A program made the position numbers and the translations under genes. The notes below the pieces were generated by a model. That model ran no database searches. It saw only the letters and a list, made by a program, of their open reading frames with translations, and was not told the origin of the DNA. A DNA stretch of 64,000 nucleotides. It comes from Acetatifactor sp. Its GTDB lineage: Bacteria; Bacillota; Clostridia; Lachnospirales; Lachnospiraceae. Positions 8,210 through 15,931 of this stretch are shown piece by piece (the first letter of the stretch is position 1; each line of letters opens with the position of its first letter). Location: positions 124,001 through 188,000 of the forward strand of contig JAILLF010000043.1 of the NCBI GenBank assembly GCA_024693365.1, given 5' to 3'.

Positions 8210-9712
8210 ATGAATTTAAAAACAGCATTCGCACCGTACTTTAAGGTTGGCGCGGCAGTGTCGAGGTGGAATCTCCATACACCTGCACACGTAGAGTTCC
8301 TTTCAAGACAGTTTAGCAGCTACACCGTGGAAAATGACATGAAGCCCATGTATTTCCTTGACGGGAAGAAAAACCGCATGGAGCCGGAGAAGTATCGTCT
8401 GGCACCTGCCCTGACCTTTGAGCATGCCATTCCCTATCTGGAAATGGCGAAGGCCAAGGGAATCCCCATGCGCGGGCACACGCTTGTTTGGCACGGACAG
8501 ACGCCGCAATGGTTTTTTTATGAGAACTATAATACTTCCGGAAAACTTGCAAGCAGGGAAACGATGCTGGCAAGAATGGAAAACTATATTATGGGCGTGC
8601 TTGGCTTCGTGCAGGACAATTATCCCGGCGTCATCTATGCGTGGGACGTTGTCAATGAGGCCATCAATGACGGCGGTTTTCGTGATTCCCTGTGGTTTAA
8701 GGTCCTTGGTAAGGATTTTATCGAGAAGGCGTTTGAATTTGCAAGAAAATATGCGACCCCGGGCGTATCCCTGTTTTACAATGATTATGAGACTGCCCTG
8801 GATTGGAAGCGGGATTGCATCTTGAAGGACATTCTGATTCCCTTGAAGGAAAAAGGCCTGGTTGACGGTATGGGAATGCAATCGCACCTGCTCATGGATC
8901 ATCCGGATTTCAAGGATTTCAAAACGGCTTTGGAAATGTATGGAGCGCTTGGAATCGAGGTACAGATCACGGAGCTGGACCTGCATAATGCAGACCCTTC
9001 AGAGGAATCCATGCATCAGCTGGCCATGAGATATCAGGAGCTCTTTCGGATTATAGTCGAGGCGAAGAAGTCTGGCAAAGCGAACGTGACGGCAGTGACG
9101 TTCTGGAATCTGCTGGATGAAAACAGCTGGCTTTCCGGTTTCCGCAAGGAGACAAGTTATCCTTTACTGTTCCATGGAAAATGTGAGGCGAAGGAAGCTT
9201 ATTACGAGGTTTTGAAGGTTGTTGTTCCTGAGGATCAGATTGATCCCTGGAAGTTCGAGGCAAGCGAAGAAGATTTCCAGGCACAGGGTATGCCTGAGGA
9301 AAATAAAGGAGGAATTACCATGCAGGAAGTATATGAATTCTTAAAGGAAGTTGGCGTTTATTATTTGGCGACGGTAGAAGGTGATCAGCCCAGGGTAAGG
9401 CCTTTTGGCACCATCGACCTGTTCGAGGGAAAGCTTTATATCCAAACTGGTAAGGTCAAGGAAGTTTCCAAGCAACTCCAGAAGAACCCGAAGGCTGAAA
9501 TCTGTGCCTTTTCGGAAGGCAGATGGCTGCGCGTTGCCGGAGAACTGATCCGCGATGACAGGATCGAGGCAAAAGAGCACATGCTGGAGGCATATCCTCA
9601 CTTGAAAGGCACGTATTCCGCAGAGGATGACAATACTGAGGTTCTCTACTTCAGAAACGCTACTGCTACATTCTCCTCTTTTGGGGCTCCTTCCAAAAGC
9701 ATCCAGTTCTAA
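8210..9712 (+). CDS. GH10 endo-1,4-beta-xylanase fused in frame to a pyridoxamine-5'-phosphate-oxidase-like domain
   Basis: Residues 1 to about 350 are a glycoside hydrolase family 10 xylanase: RGHTLVWHGQTP, the acid/base Glu150 in DVVNEAIND and the nucleophile Glu255 in QITELDLH. There is no signal peptide, so it should act on imported xylo-oligosaccharides in the cytoplasm. Residues 371-500 are a small flavin-binding PNPOx-like domain (YYLATVEGDQPRVRPFGTI). The start is ATG 8210, six bases after GAGGAGG, not the ATG at 8195. Met371 (base 9320) is itself preceded by AGGAGG at 9307-9312 with 7-base spacing, and a TAA lies in the +1 frame at 9304. This looks like two genes joined by a one-base change, or translated both ways. 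The domain pairing has no obvious functional logic. Confidence 0.85.
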   Translation: MNLKTAFAPYFKVGAAVSRWNLHTPAHVEFLSRQFSSYTVENDMKPMYFLDGKKNRMEPEKYRLAPALTFEHAIPYLEMAKAKGIPMRGHTLVWHGQTPQWFFYENYNTSGKLASRETMLARMENYIMGVLGFVQDNYPGVIYAWDVVNEAINDGGFRDSLWFKVLGKDFIEKAFEFARKYATPGVSLFYNDYETALDWKRDCILKDILIPLKEKGLVDGMGMQSHLLMDHPDFKDFKTALEMYGALGIEVQITELDLHNADPSEESMHQLAMRYQELFRIIVEAKKSGKANVTAVTFWNLLDENSWLSGFRKETSYPLLFHGKCEAKEAYYEVLKVVVPEDQIDPWKFEASEEDFQAQGMPEENKGGITMQEVYEFLKEVGVYYLATVEGDQPRVRPFGTIDLFEGKLYIQTGKVKEVSKQLQKNPKAEICAFSEGRWLRVAGELIRDDRIEAKEHMLEAYPHLKGTYSAEDDNTEVLYFRNATATFSSFGAPSKSIQF

Positions 9713-9718
9713 TTACGA

Positions 9719-9756
9719 AAGGGCATGATCCGCTAAGGCGCATGCCCTTATCTTTT
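9719..9756 (+). terminator. hairpin between xylanase and esterase genes, weak terminator
   Basis: A 9-bp stem (AAGGGCATG / CATGCCCTT) with a 13-base loop is followed by ATCTTTTC. The U-tract is broken, so it may give only partial termination or mRNA processing. Confidence 0.5.
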
Positions 9757-9774
9757 CACAGGGAGAATACAATC

Positions 9775-11427
9775 ATGGATAAAAAACCTGAAATAACAAT
9801 TTTTGAAGATGGAACAAAGATTTGGGAAGCGGAACTGGGAAGCTTTGCGGTAAAGACGTATCTGCCCAAAACGGATCTGCCCGAAGACATTGTTAATTTC
9901 GGATTTCGTGCGCCCTACCTCATGATTTTTGAGGAGAAACGTCTTACAAAGCAGGAGGCAAAGGAGTTTGCCGACAAGAATGGTTTTTCGGAGGTCGCAT
10001 CCGGGTTTGCGGGAAGCGTGAATTTCTTCTATCCGCTAAATGAAGGCGGTTGGGAAAAGGCGCCGGATTCATTCTTCACCGATATTTTAGGGGAGTCCCG
10101 CATCAGTCAGTATTATGAGGATGGCATGGCCATTACGTATGACCGCTTTGCAAAGAAGATGGGCAATCCCTATATCCGCGGCGCAGTTCTCAGAACCTAT
10201 CTTTATGGATATGGGCAGTCTGCTGATTTTATCGCAAAAAATTATCTAAAAACCATTCAGGGTCCCTTCCTTTGGGGGCCCGGAGACGTAACGCCGGCCG
10301 CATGCATTCTACAGGGACTTAGCGTGATGCCTAAGCCGGAGCGCAGGGACGTTCCGGTGGTGTCCGTTGGTAACAGTGACGAGATTAATGACGCGTTGAT
10401 GGAAAGTCTGGACGACGTATTGATTGAGAAGGCTCTGGACGTTCCTGGAGATTATAGGGAGTTTGTTGGAAATTATAGACGCATTCTTGGAGACCTTCAA
10501 GAGGAACCTGACTTGGAGAAGATGGGTATGGTATACGAGCCTTCTTACGTTACCGTCAAAACTGCCGCAGACAACCGCGGAGACGATAAGGACTCAAAGG
10601 AGCATAGGATCGGCTACGTTGCTTTTTACAATAAGGGCATTATGGATGGAGGGAAGAAGGTTCCGTTGGTGCTTTGCTTCCACGGCGGCGGAGATTCCAC
10701 CTTCTTTATGGCGAGTTGTTCCGGCTGGAATCTGATTGCGGCGAAGTATGGATTCCTTCTGGTTTGTGTTGAAAATCATTTGAACAGCACAGCGACTGAG
10801 AATATGGAGATGCTCAGCCAGCTTAAGGAAAAGTACTCCATTGATGAGACGAAGATTTACGCCAGCGGTTTCTCAATGGGTGGTTGTAAGTCATGGGACA
10901 TGATGCAGGAGTACCCGAAGGTATTTGCCGCCGTCGCTCCGATGGATGCGACCTTCGAGGTGGGTTGCAATTCCTATGGCAATCCGGTGGAAGGCTACAA
11001 CCAGACCGTACTTGTACCTACGTTCTATGCCGGCGGAGAGATCACGCCGCTTCCGGAATTGCCTTTCCAGGCACAGAAATGCATTGACCGCATGCGATAC
11101 GTATTCAAAGTAAATCAGGTGAAAAAGCCTTATGAAGTTAAACTGGAAGAGAAGGATCAATGGGAGAATCCCATCTGGGGCGTGAACGGTGACTATACCT
11201 ACAAGTTAGTCAACGAGGAGCGCGAGAACAGCGTATTGACCTTACAGCTTTTTGAGAGTACAAACGGAAAGTGCTACTCCGTATTTGGGTGCGTGGGGAA
11301 TCAGGGACATGAGGTGAGACGTCATACCTGTGAGCAGGCGTGGAAGTTTATGAGCCAGTTCAGGAGACTCCCGGACGGAAATATTGAGGGGGGCGACATG
11401 GAGACGATCAAGGCTTTATACAAATAA
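9775..11427 (+). CDS. alpha/beta-hydrolase, PHB-depolymerase/LpqC-like esterase
   Basis: A 550-residue cytoplasmic protein without a signal peptide. The C-terminal half is an alpha/beta hydrolase: oxyanion segment LCFHGGGDST, then the nucleophile Ser367 in GFSMGG, with an expected late His near GCVGNQGHEVRRH. This resembles the poly(3-hydroxybutyrate) depolymerase/feruloyl-esterase group. Residues 1-260 are not assigned. I chose ATG 9775, which follows GGGAGA by eight bases, over an upstream start. It lies 62 bases after the xylanase gene, so deacetylation or deferuloylation of imported xylan fragments is a reasonable inference, but substrate is unproven. Confidence 0.7.
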   Translation: MDKKPEITIFEDGTKIWEAELGSFAVKTYLPKTDLPEDIVNFGFRAPYLMIFEEKRLTKQEAKEFADKNGFSEVASGFAGSVNFFYPLNEGGWEKAPDSFFTDILGESRISQYYEDGMAITYDRFAKKMGNPYIRGAVLRTYLYGYGQSADFIAKNYLKTIQGPFLWGPGDVTPAACILQGLSVMPKPERRDVPVVSVGNSDEINDALMESLDDVLIEKALDVPGDYREFVGNYRRILGDLQEEPDLEKMGMVYEPSYVTVKTAADNRGDDKDSKEHRIGYVAFYNKGIMDGGKKVPLVLCFHGGGDSTFFMASCSGWNLIAAKYGFLLVCVENHLNSTATENMEMLSQLKEKYSIDETKIYASGFSMGGCKSWDMMQEYPKVFAAVAPMDATFEVGCNSYGNPVEGYNQTVLVPTFYAGGEITPLPELPFQAQKCIDRMRYVFKVNQVKKPYEVKLEEKDQWENPIWGVNGDYTYKLVNEERENSVLTLQLFESTNGKCYSVFGCVGNQGHEVRRHTCEQAWKFMSQFRRLPDGNIEGGDMETIKALYK

Positions 11428-11438
11428 GTTAAAAAGAA

Positions 11439-11468
11439 CTGGGTCACGGGGAATTTCCCGAGACCCAG
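11439..11468. terminator. bidirectional terminator between convergent genes
   Basis: CTGGGTC at 11439-11445 pairs with GACCCAG at 11462-11468, with a further inner CGGG/CCCG stem. A T-run follows on the + strand, and an A-run precedes it so that it also serves the minus-strand gene. Confidence 0.8.
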
Positions 11469-11473
11469 ATTTT

Positions 11474-13342
11474 TTATGCGTTCTTATGCATGTTCATGAC
11501 TTCAATGCAGATCTTTTGGTATAATTCCATGCGGCCGTCGGAAGTCTGGTGGGATATCTTATCACAGAGCTGTTTGTCATTTTCCACCAAAGCGACGAGG
11601 TCGGGATTATAAATGGTTCCCGCACCGGCCTTAAACTCATCCAAGATCATTTGGAAGGTCTTGCCGTGCGTGTAATATCTTCCGAGTACGTCCGTGCCTG
11701 CGTCGGCGCTATCCGCCAGTCGGATCAGGTCGATCAAAACATGGGCAGGGGAATTTACGTTGTCAAAATCTTTAGGATATCCCTTGCCGTCATAGGTCTT
11801 GTGATGACCGCGGATCACGTCGATATAGGGTGCGAAATCCGGATCATCTTCGAGGAGCTTGGCGCCGAGACTTGGATGATATTTAAGAATGCCGTATTCA
11901 TCCTCGGAAAGCTTGCGGTCCTGCGTGTTGATAACGATGGCTACGCGACATTTTCCAACGTCGTGCAGAAGACCGCTCCGTTCTACGTAGGACAGGATCT
12001 TTTCACGGTTTTCCTGGATTTCCTTCTCCGTAGCGTATCCTAACAGCCCAATGAAAAGAGAGGGCTTATGCTCTAATACGGATTCGCCGATCATGCGGGC
12101 AATCTTGGAAACCATCATGCTGTGTACGTAGGTCGTAGGCTGTCTGCGAAGGATTAGGTTGAGGAGAAGGGAAAACTTATCCTCGGCATTATCCAGAAGC
12201 GGTGCAGCCAGTCCGTAAAATTCGTAGAAGGTCCAATTAAAATCTTCGGGATAAAAGGTATGCGGCGTGTGAACGCTGTCCTTGATCAGGCGGTTCAACG
12301 CCCCCTGCAATAAGCCTTCTTTTTCCGCAGGAAGCTTTTTCAATGCCTTTGCGGCATAAGCGAAACAGGAGTGCTCATTCCGAAGCAATTGACAGGTTCG
12401 TTTGGAATCACTCTTTTCAAAATTGATGGCGGGAAGCGCCTTCAAAATGTAGTCGGACATGGAGACAACGCTGGCTTCCTCGGAGGTCTGCTTTTGGATT
12501 CGTTTATAGCTGTTCTCCATGATCTTGTAATATCCCAAGGGATCACTCTTTAAGTTGATCCTGCCCATTTTATTCAGTGCCTGTTCCGCAAGCGCACAAT
12601 ATTCTTCAGTGTCGGTGATGCAGGAAGGATTCATGGAAAGGACGTTTAAGTATTGTTCTTCCACGTTTCTTACGATCGCCTTTACGTAAGGCGCGTTGCC
12701 GTCTAATTTCTGCACTTCCTCGCGGTTCCACAAAGCCATGCATCTGTCGCGGAATTCACTTGCGCGGCCGTGGAGGGACGGGTACTCCGCACTGTATTGG
12801 ATCAGATTTAAGTAAGCGGTGAAGAACAGGCCGCGATAAGCCTCGCGGGGAATCTCCGCATAATGATCTTCGTAGGTTGTGATTCTTTCAAAATACTGTA
12901 ACCATTCCGAGGGACCGTCTGCATTCAGCGTCTGATCAAACAGAAGATAGTGCGCACAGCCCATGGCATAATTTAAGAACACAATCTTCGCAAAATCCCG
13001 CATGTCCTCATAGTGGGGCAGCAGGTATCTGGCAAGCCTTAGTCCAAAGGAAACGACGTAAAGGGAATTTTGGTGTAGGTTCCAGAGGAATTCGAAGAGC
13101 AGATCCCATTCCTGCCATGACATGCGCATGGGAAGGGAAGAGAAGAACTCGTTAAATAGTTTTTCGTTTTCCTGATATACTTCTCGAAGAATCTTGGCAC
13201 GTTCGTAAACAACCTCAGACCAGTTGGCATCCTCACAGGAGGCCATCAGGCGATTATTCCATTCACCTACCAATTCTGAATTCATTTTCAAGGTTTCATA
13301 TAATTCATTCAATTGTTTTTCGGTGATTACGGTTTCTTCCAT
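11474..13342 (-). CDS. HD-GYP-type phosphohydrolase with long helical N-terminal region
   Basis: A 622-residue protein and the only minus-strand gene I support here. The C-terminal part carries the HD-GYP signature: His407, the HD pair at 460-461 in LLHDVGK, His489, His513/514 in GHHKTYD and the DGKGYP sequence at 518-523. Enzymes of this class hydrolyse cyclic di-GMP or related dinucleotides. Residues 1-390 are soluble and helical, of TPR-like character, with no transmembrane segment and no recognisable receiver or PAS domain. The start is backed by an AAGGAGGTGA site and an upstream promoter. It is transcribed alone. Activity on c-di-GMP is inferred from motif only. Confidence 0.82.
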   Translation of the reverse strand: MEETVITEKQLNELYETLKMNSELVGEWNNRLMASCEDANWSEVVYERAKILREVYQENEKLFNEFFSSLPMRMSWQEWDLLFEFLWNLHQNSLYVVSFGLRLARYLLPHYEDMRDFAKIVFLNYAMGCAHYLLFDQTLNADGPSEWLQYFERITTYEDHYAEIPREAYRGLFFTAYLNLIQYSAEYPSLHGRASEFRDRCMALWNREEVQKLDGNAPYVKAIVRNVEEQYLNVLSMNPSCITDTEEYCALAEQALNKMGRINLKSDPLGYYKIMENSYKRIQKQTSEEASVVSMSDYILKALPAINFEKSDSKRTCQLLRNEHSCFAYAAKALKKLPAEKEGLLQGALNRLIKDSVHTPHTFYPEDFNWTFYEFYGLAAPLLDNAEDKFSLLLNLILRRQPTTYVHSMMVSKIARMIGESVLEHKPSLFIGLLGYATEKEIQENREKILSYVERSGLLHDVGKCRVAIVINTQDRKLSEDEYGILKYHPSLGAKLLEDDPDFAPYIDVIRGHHKTYDGKGYPKDFDNVNSPAHVLIDLIRLADSADAGTDVLGRYYTHGKTFQMILDEFKAGAGTIYNPDLVALVENDKQLCDKISHQTSDGRMELYQKICIEVMNMHKNA

Positions 13343-13373
13343 GCGAGGTTCACCTCCTTCATTCCTGTCTTAT

Positions 13374-13402
13374 ATTTTATCGCAAATAATGCGCACTGTC
13401 AA
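13374..13402 (-). promoter_or_regulatory. sigma-A promoter for the HD-GYP gene
   Basis: Read on the minus strand, TTGACA (13402-13397) and TAAAAT (13379-13374) are 17 bases apart, about 30 bases before the ATG. Confidence 0.7.
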
Positions 13403-13472
13403 TTGCGTGAGAAATCTGACAATTCAAAAAGCTAACCAATTTGATAGGGTTTAGATAGCGCGTCGTATTGAC

Positions 13473-13502
13473 TTACAGTTAGCAAACGTGCTAGCATATT
13501 AT
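13473..13502 (+). promoter_or_regulatory. possible promoter and small inverted repeat upstream of the secreted protein gene
   Basis: TTACAG and TATTAT are separated by 18 bases. The spacer contains the repeat TAGCA-AACG-TGCTA, which could be an operator. The boxes are imperfect, so this is tentative. Confidence 0.35.
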
Positions 13503-13587
13503 GTTGAAATTGTATAGTAGAAATAGAATTGCGTAAATTCGATTGTGGAAACGTGACAACTGTCAGTACAAAGAGAGGGAGATGGAT

Positions 13588-15399
13588 ATGAAGCAAAAGA
13601 TTTTTATTACCAGCTTGGCTACGGTGACGGCATGTATGGTGTTGGGATTCATTTTTTCGCGTTTCGTTCTTCCTGTTTCTGCAGAGAATGGAACGGGTGA
13701 CGGGAAAAGCACGTATTATTTTGACGTTTCTTCGGACTATCTGACGCCGCAGCAGTTTGGAGCCTCAGGAGAAGATAAGGTAGATGACACGGAAGCCTTT
13801 CGGAAGCTTTTTGCTGCAGCATACGCAGAATACAATAGTAAGAATTATAGTCCAAATAGTCCCGCAGGCCCGTGGAAACGTTGCAAGCCCATCTATATTC
13901 CAAGTGGTATCTACTATGTTTCGGAATCAATTGTGTATGATGGTTTGATGACGGAAGGTACGCAAGAGCAAGAAGCAATTAAAGTGCGTTCCGCCATGTT
14001 TGAAGTTTTTGGCGCGGGAAGGGAATCTACGATCATCGATTTTACCGGAGACGTCTTATTTGACGATCATATCGAAGACAAATCTGACACTGGAGTGGTT
14101 TTTGCGTTTAGTACTTTCCGTGACGTTGGATTTGATGGGAATCAAGAAAATACCTTTATGTACATGGCTTCTTCGAATCTAAATTCTAATGGAGTCAGTA
14201 CGAATGGCGCTCAGAGACTGCAATTCCTTTCTTGCGGGTTCAGTCATTTTAATAAAATCCTGGAATGCGCTGACGGGGCAACGCAAATGCTTTCCGAAAT
14301 CACGTTTTCCTATTGCAGGATCAATGATTGCGGTAAATTACAAAAAAATGATGAAGGCAAGATAATAAAAGTGTCGAAGCCGTGCCGGTTGTTTACGTTG
14401 ACTTGTCCACAGGCCTTAAACTGGAGATTTGATTATACCGACATAGAATCCATTTACGGTGACGTATTTTATTTTAAAGGGGCTACCGCCATTACTCTGA
14501 ACGGCGGTTCAATTGTCATTAAAGACCACGAAACTATGGAAGACAAAGGTGCCGTTTTTAATTTCGATTATATTAAAAATCATGGATCGAGTTCTGGTAA
14601 CTGTCCACAGGTGCTTTGTAACGGGACGCGTTTTGAAATCTGGGATAATGCGTCGCTTTTGGCTGTGAAAAACAATTGTGCGGAATATCCCGCAGTGACG
14701 TTTAGGTCTTGCAATCTCAATGGGACGACGAAATCCAATAATAATCTTTTTAGAATCAACGGAGGCGTTGATGCGCTTTTTGAAGATTGCTTTGGATGCT
14801 CTAACATGGCAATTTCAGGGGAGAGGCCAGATTCAGAAGTAATGAAACTGCCGACGATTACTTTCCGGGACTGCTCTGACTTAAACGTGGATAATCTGGT
14901 TGCAAACTCAAGCATGAGGGGCTACGTTGATACCAAGGGCGGACATTTTAAGGATAATGATAACGTTCGGATCATTGTAGATGATTCCTATGATTTTTAC
15001 CTGTATAATCATAGTTACGTTCATACCGTAACGGGATTAAATGAATGCAGTCAGCAAGTAAATCTTGACCCAAACCATGGATTTAATTTATTTGACCTAA
15101 ATCCTGATAAGGACAAAACGGTTACTGCAAAACCATATGGATTTGTTAAATACGTGGAATTAACCGTCCCGGAGCAGATTAACAAGGACTACCTTAATGG
15201 TAAAACTGTTACTTTAACTCTTTATGATAAGGTAAACGGAGAGCGTAAACAAATTGGGGAGAAAATCAATATCACGTTTGGAAACAGTCAGACACACATG
15301 ATTGTTGTCAATGACTACGTAGAAGAACTTGAGGCAGTGTTTACGTGGCCGTATGAGAAAAAAGGTGCATCCATGAACATGACAATAGTAAAGTATTAA
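13588..15399 (+). CDS. secreted pectate-lyase-superfamily (right-handed beta-helix) protein
   Basis: An extracellular protein of 603 residues. A signal peptide covers about 1-33 (Lys start, hydrophobic core, cleavage expected after VSA). The mature N-terminus has the pectate_lyase_3 hallmark FGASGEDKVDDTEAFRKLF, followed by irregular beta-helix-like repeats with many Asn, Asp and Cys. There is no sortase motif or second membrane helix. The start ATG 13588 follows GAGAGGGAG; ATGs further upstream lack a site. The gene is visibly richer in A+T and AAT/TTT codons than its neighbours and stands alone between a promoter-like region and a terminator, which hints at acquisition. Substrate unknown. 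Confidence 0.7.
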   Translation: MKQKIFITSLATVTACMVLGFIFSRFVLPVSAENGTGDGKSTYYFDVSSDYLTPQQFGASGEDKVDDTEAFRKLFAAAYAEYNSKNYSPNSPAGPWKRCKPIYIPSGIYYVSESIVYDGLMTEGTQEQEAIKVRSAMFEVFGAGRESTIIDFTGDVLFDDHIEDKSDTGVVFAFSTFRDVGFDGNQENTFMYMASSNLNSNGVSTNGAQRLQFLSCGFSHFNKILECADGATQMLSEITFSYCRINDCGKLQKNDEGKIIKVSKPCRLFTLTCPQALNWRFDYTDIESIYGDVFYFKGATAITLNGGSIVIKDHETMEDKGAVFNFDYIKNHGSSSGNCPQVLCNGTRFEIWDNASLLAVKNNCAEYPAVTFRSCNLNGTTKSNNNLFRINGGVDALFEDCFGCSNMAISGERPDSEVMKLPTITFRDCSDLNVDNLVANSSMRGYVDTKGGHFKDNDNVRIIVDDSYDFYLYNHSYVHTVTGLNECSQQVNLDPNHGFNLFDLNPDKDKTVTAKPYGFVKYVELTVPEQINKDYLNGKTVTLTLYDKVNGERKQIGEKINITFGNSQTHMIVVNDYVEELEAVFTWPYEKKGASMNMTIVKY

Positions 15400-15408
15400 A
15401 TATGTGCG

Positions 15409-15446
15409 GGCAGCAGGGCGAACGTCGTTCTGTTGCCTTTTTATTT
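15409..15446 (+). terminator. terminator after the secreted protein gene
   Basis: GGCAGCAG pairs with CTGTTGCC (one G-T pair) around a 13-base loop and is followed by TTTTTATTT. Confidence 0.85.
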
Positions 15447-15466
15447 GTATGTTGACCTGGTTTTTC

Positions 15467-15493
15467 TTGCATGCATTTACGTTTTGTGATAAT
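15467..15493 (+). promoter_or_regulatory. promoter of the cobalamin operon
   Basis: TTGCAT (15467) and GATAAT (15488-15493) are 15 bases apart, with a TG one base before the -10 box (extended -10). It sits about 30 bases before the riboswitch. Confidence 0.55.
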
Positions 15494-15521
15494 ATATAGC
15501 AAGTTTCATAAAGAAGAGTAA

Positions 15522-15715
15522 TTGGTGCCGGCGGAGAAGCCTTTTTTCTCCAAGGGTTAAAAGGGAAGCGGGTGAGATTCCCGCACGATCTCGTCACTGT
15601 GATAAGGGAGTGGGAGCGTCAGGACTCTTTTGCATAAGGAGTCAGTCACTGATCCGATGGATTGGGAAGGCGACGCGTCTGCAATGATCTTTCAGCCAGG
15701 AAACCTGCCAGTTAT
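15522..15715 (+). ncRNA. cobalamin (B12) riboswitch
   Basis: The conserved order of the AdoCbl riboswitch is readable. An AAAAGGGAAGCGGGTGAGA core leads to a CCCGCAC partner, then TCACTGTGATAAGGGAG, GGAAGGCGACGC, and the B12 box as AGCCAGGAAACCTGCC at 15694-15709. It lies between the promoter and a terminator in front of the chelatase/transport operon. B12 binding should therefore favour termination (inferred OFF switch). It explains most of the 530-base gap between 15399 and 15932. Confidence 0.92.
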
Positions 15716-15815
15716 AATGGTACGGGAAGAAATTCCAGATCACGAGTCATTGGTCGTATCGAGAGAAAACCGTCTTAGGGAAAAGCCCTGAGAAGGTCTA
15801 ATTTTGATGTGAAAG

Positions 15816-15845
15816 ACTCTGCTGATCAAAGGCAGAGTTTTTTAT
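15816..15845 (+). terminator. riboswitch-controlled terminator
   Basis: ACTCTGC and GCAGAGT form a 7-bp stem around a 9-base loop, followed by TTTTTTA. A second hairpin just upstream (CTTAGGG/CCCTGAG, 15774-15792) is a candidate for the switching element. It ends 87 bases before the cbiK start. Confidence 0.85.
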
Positions 15846-15931
15846 TTTCAAATCATTCAAAGATGCATAAAATGGCTGTTCTTCTTAAATGAATCAAACA
15901 AACAGACCTACGGAGAAAAGAGGAGAAGAAG

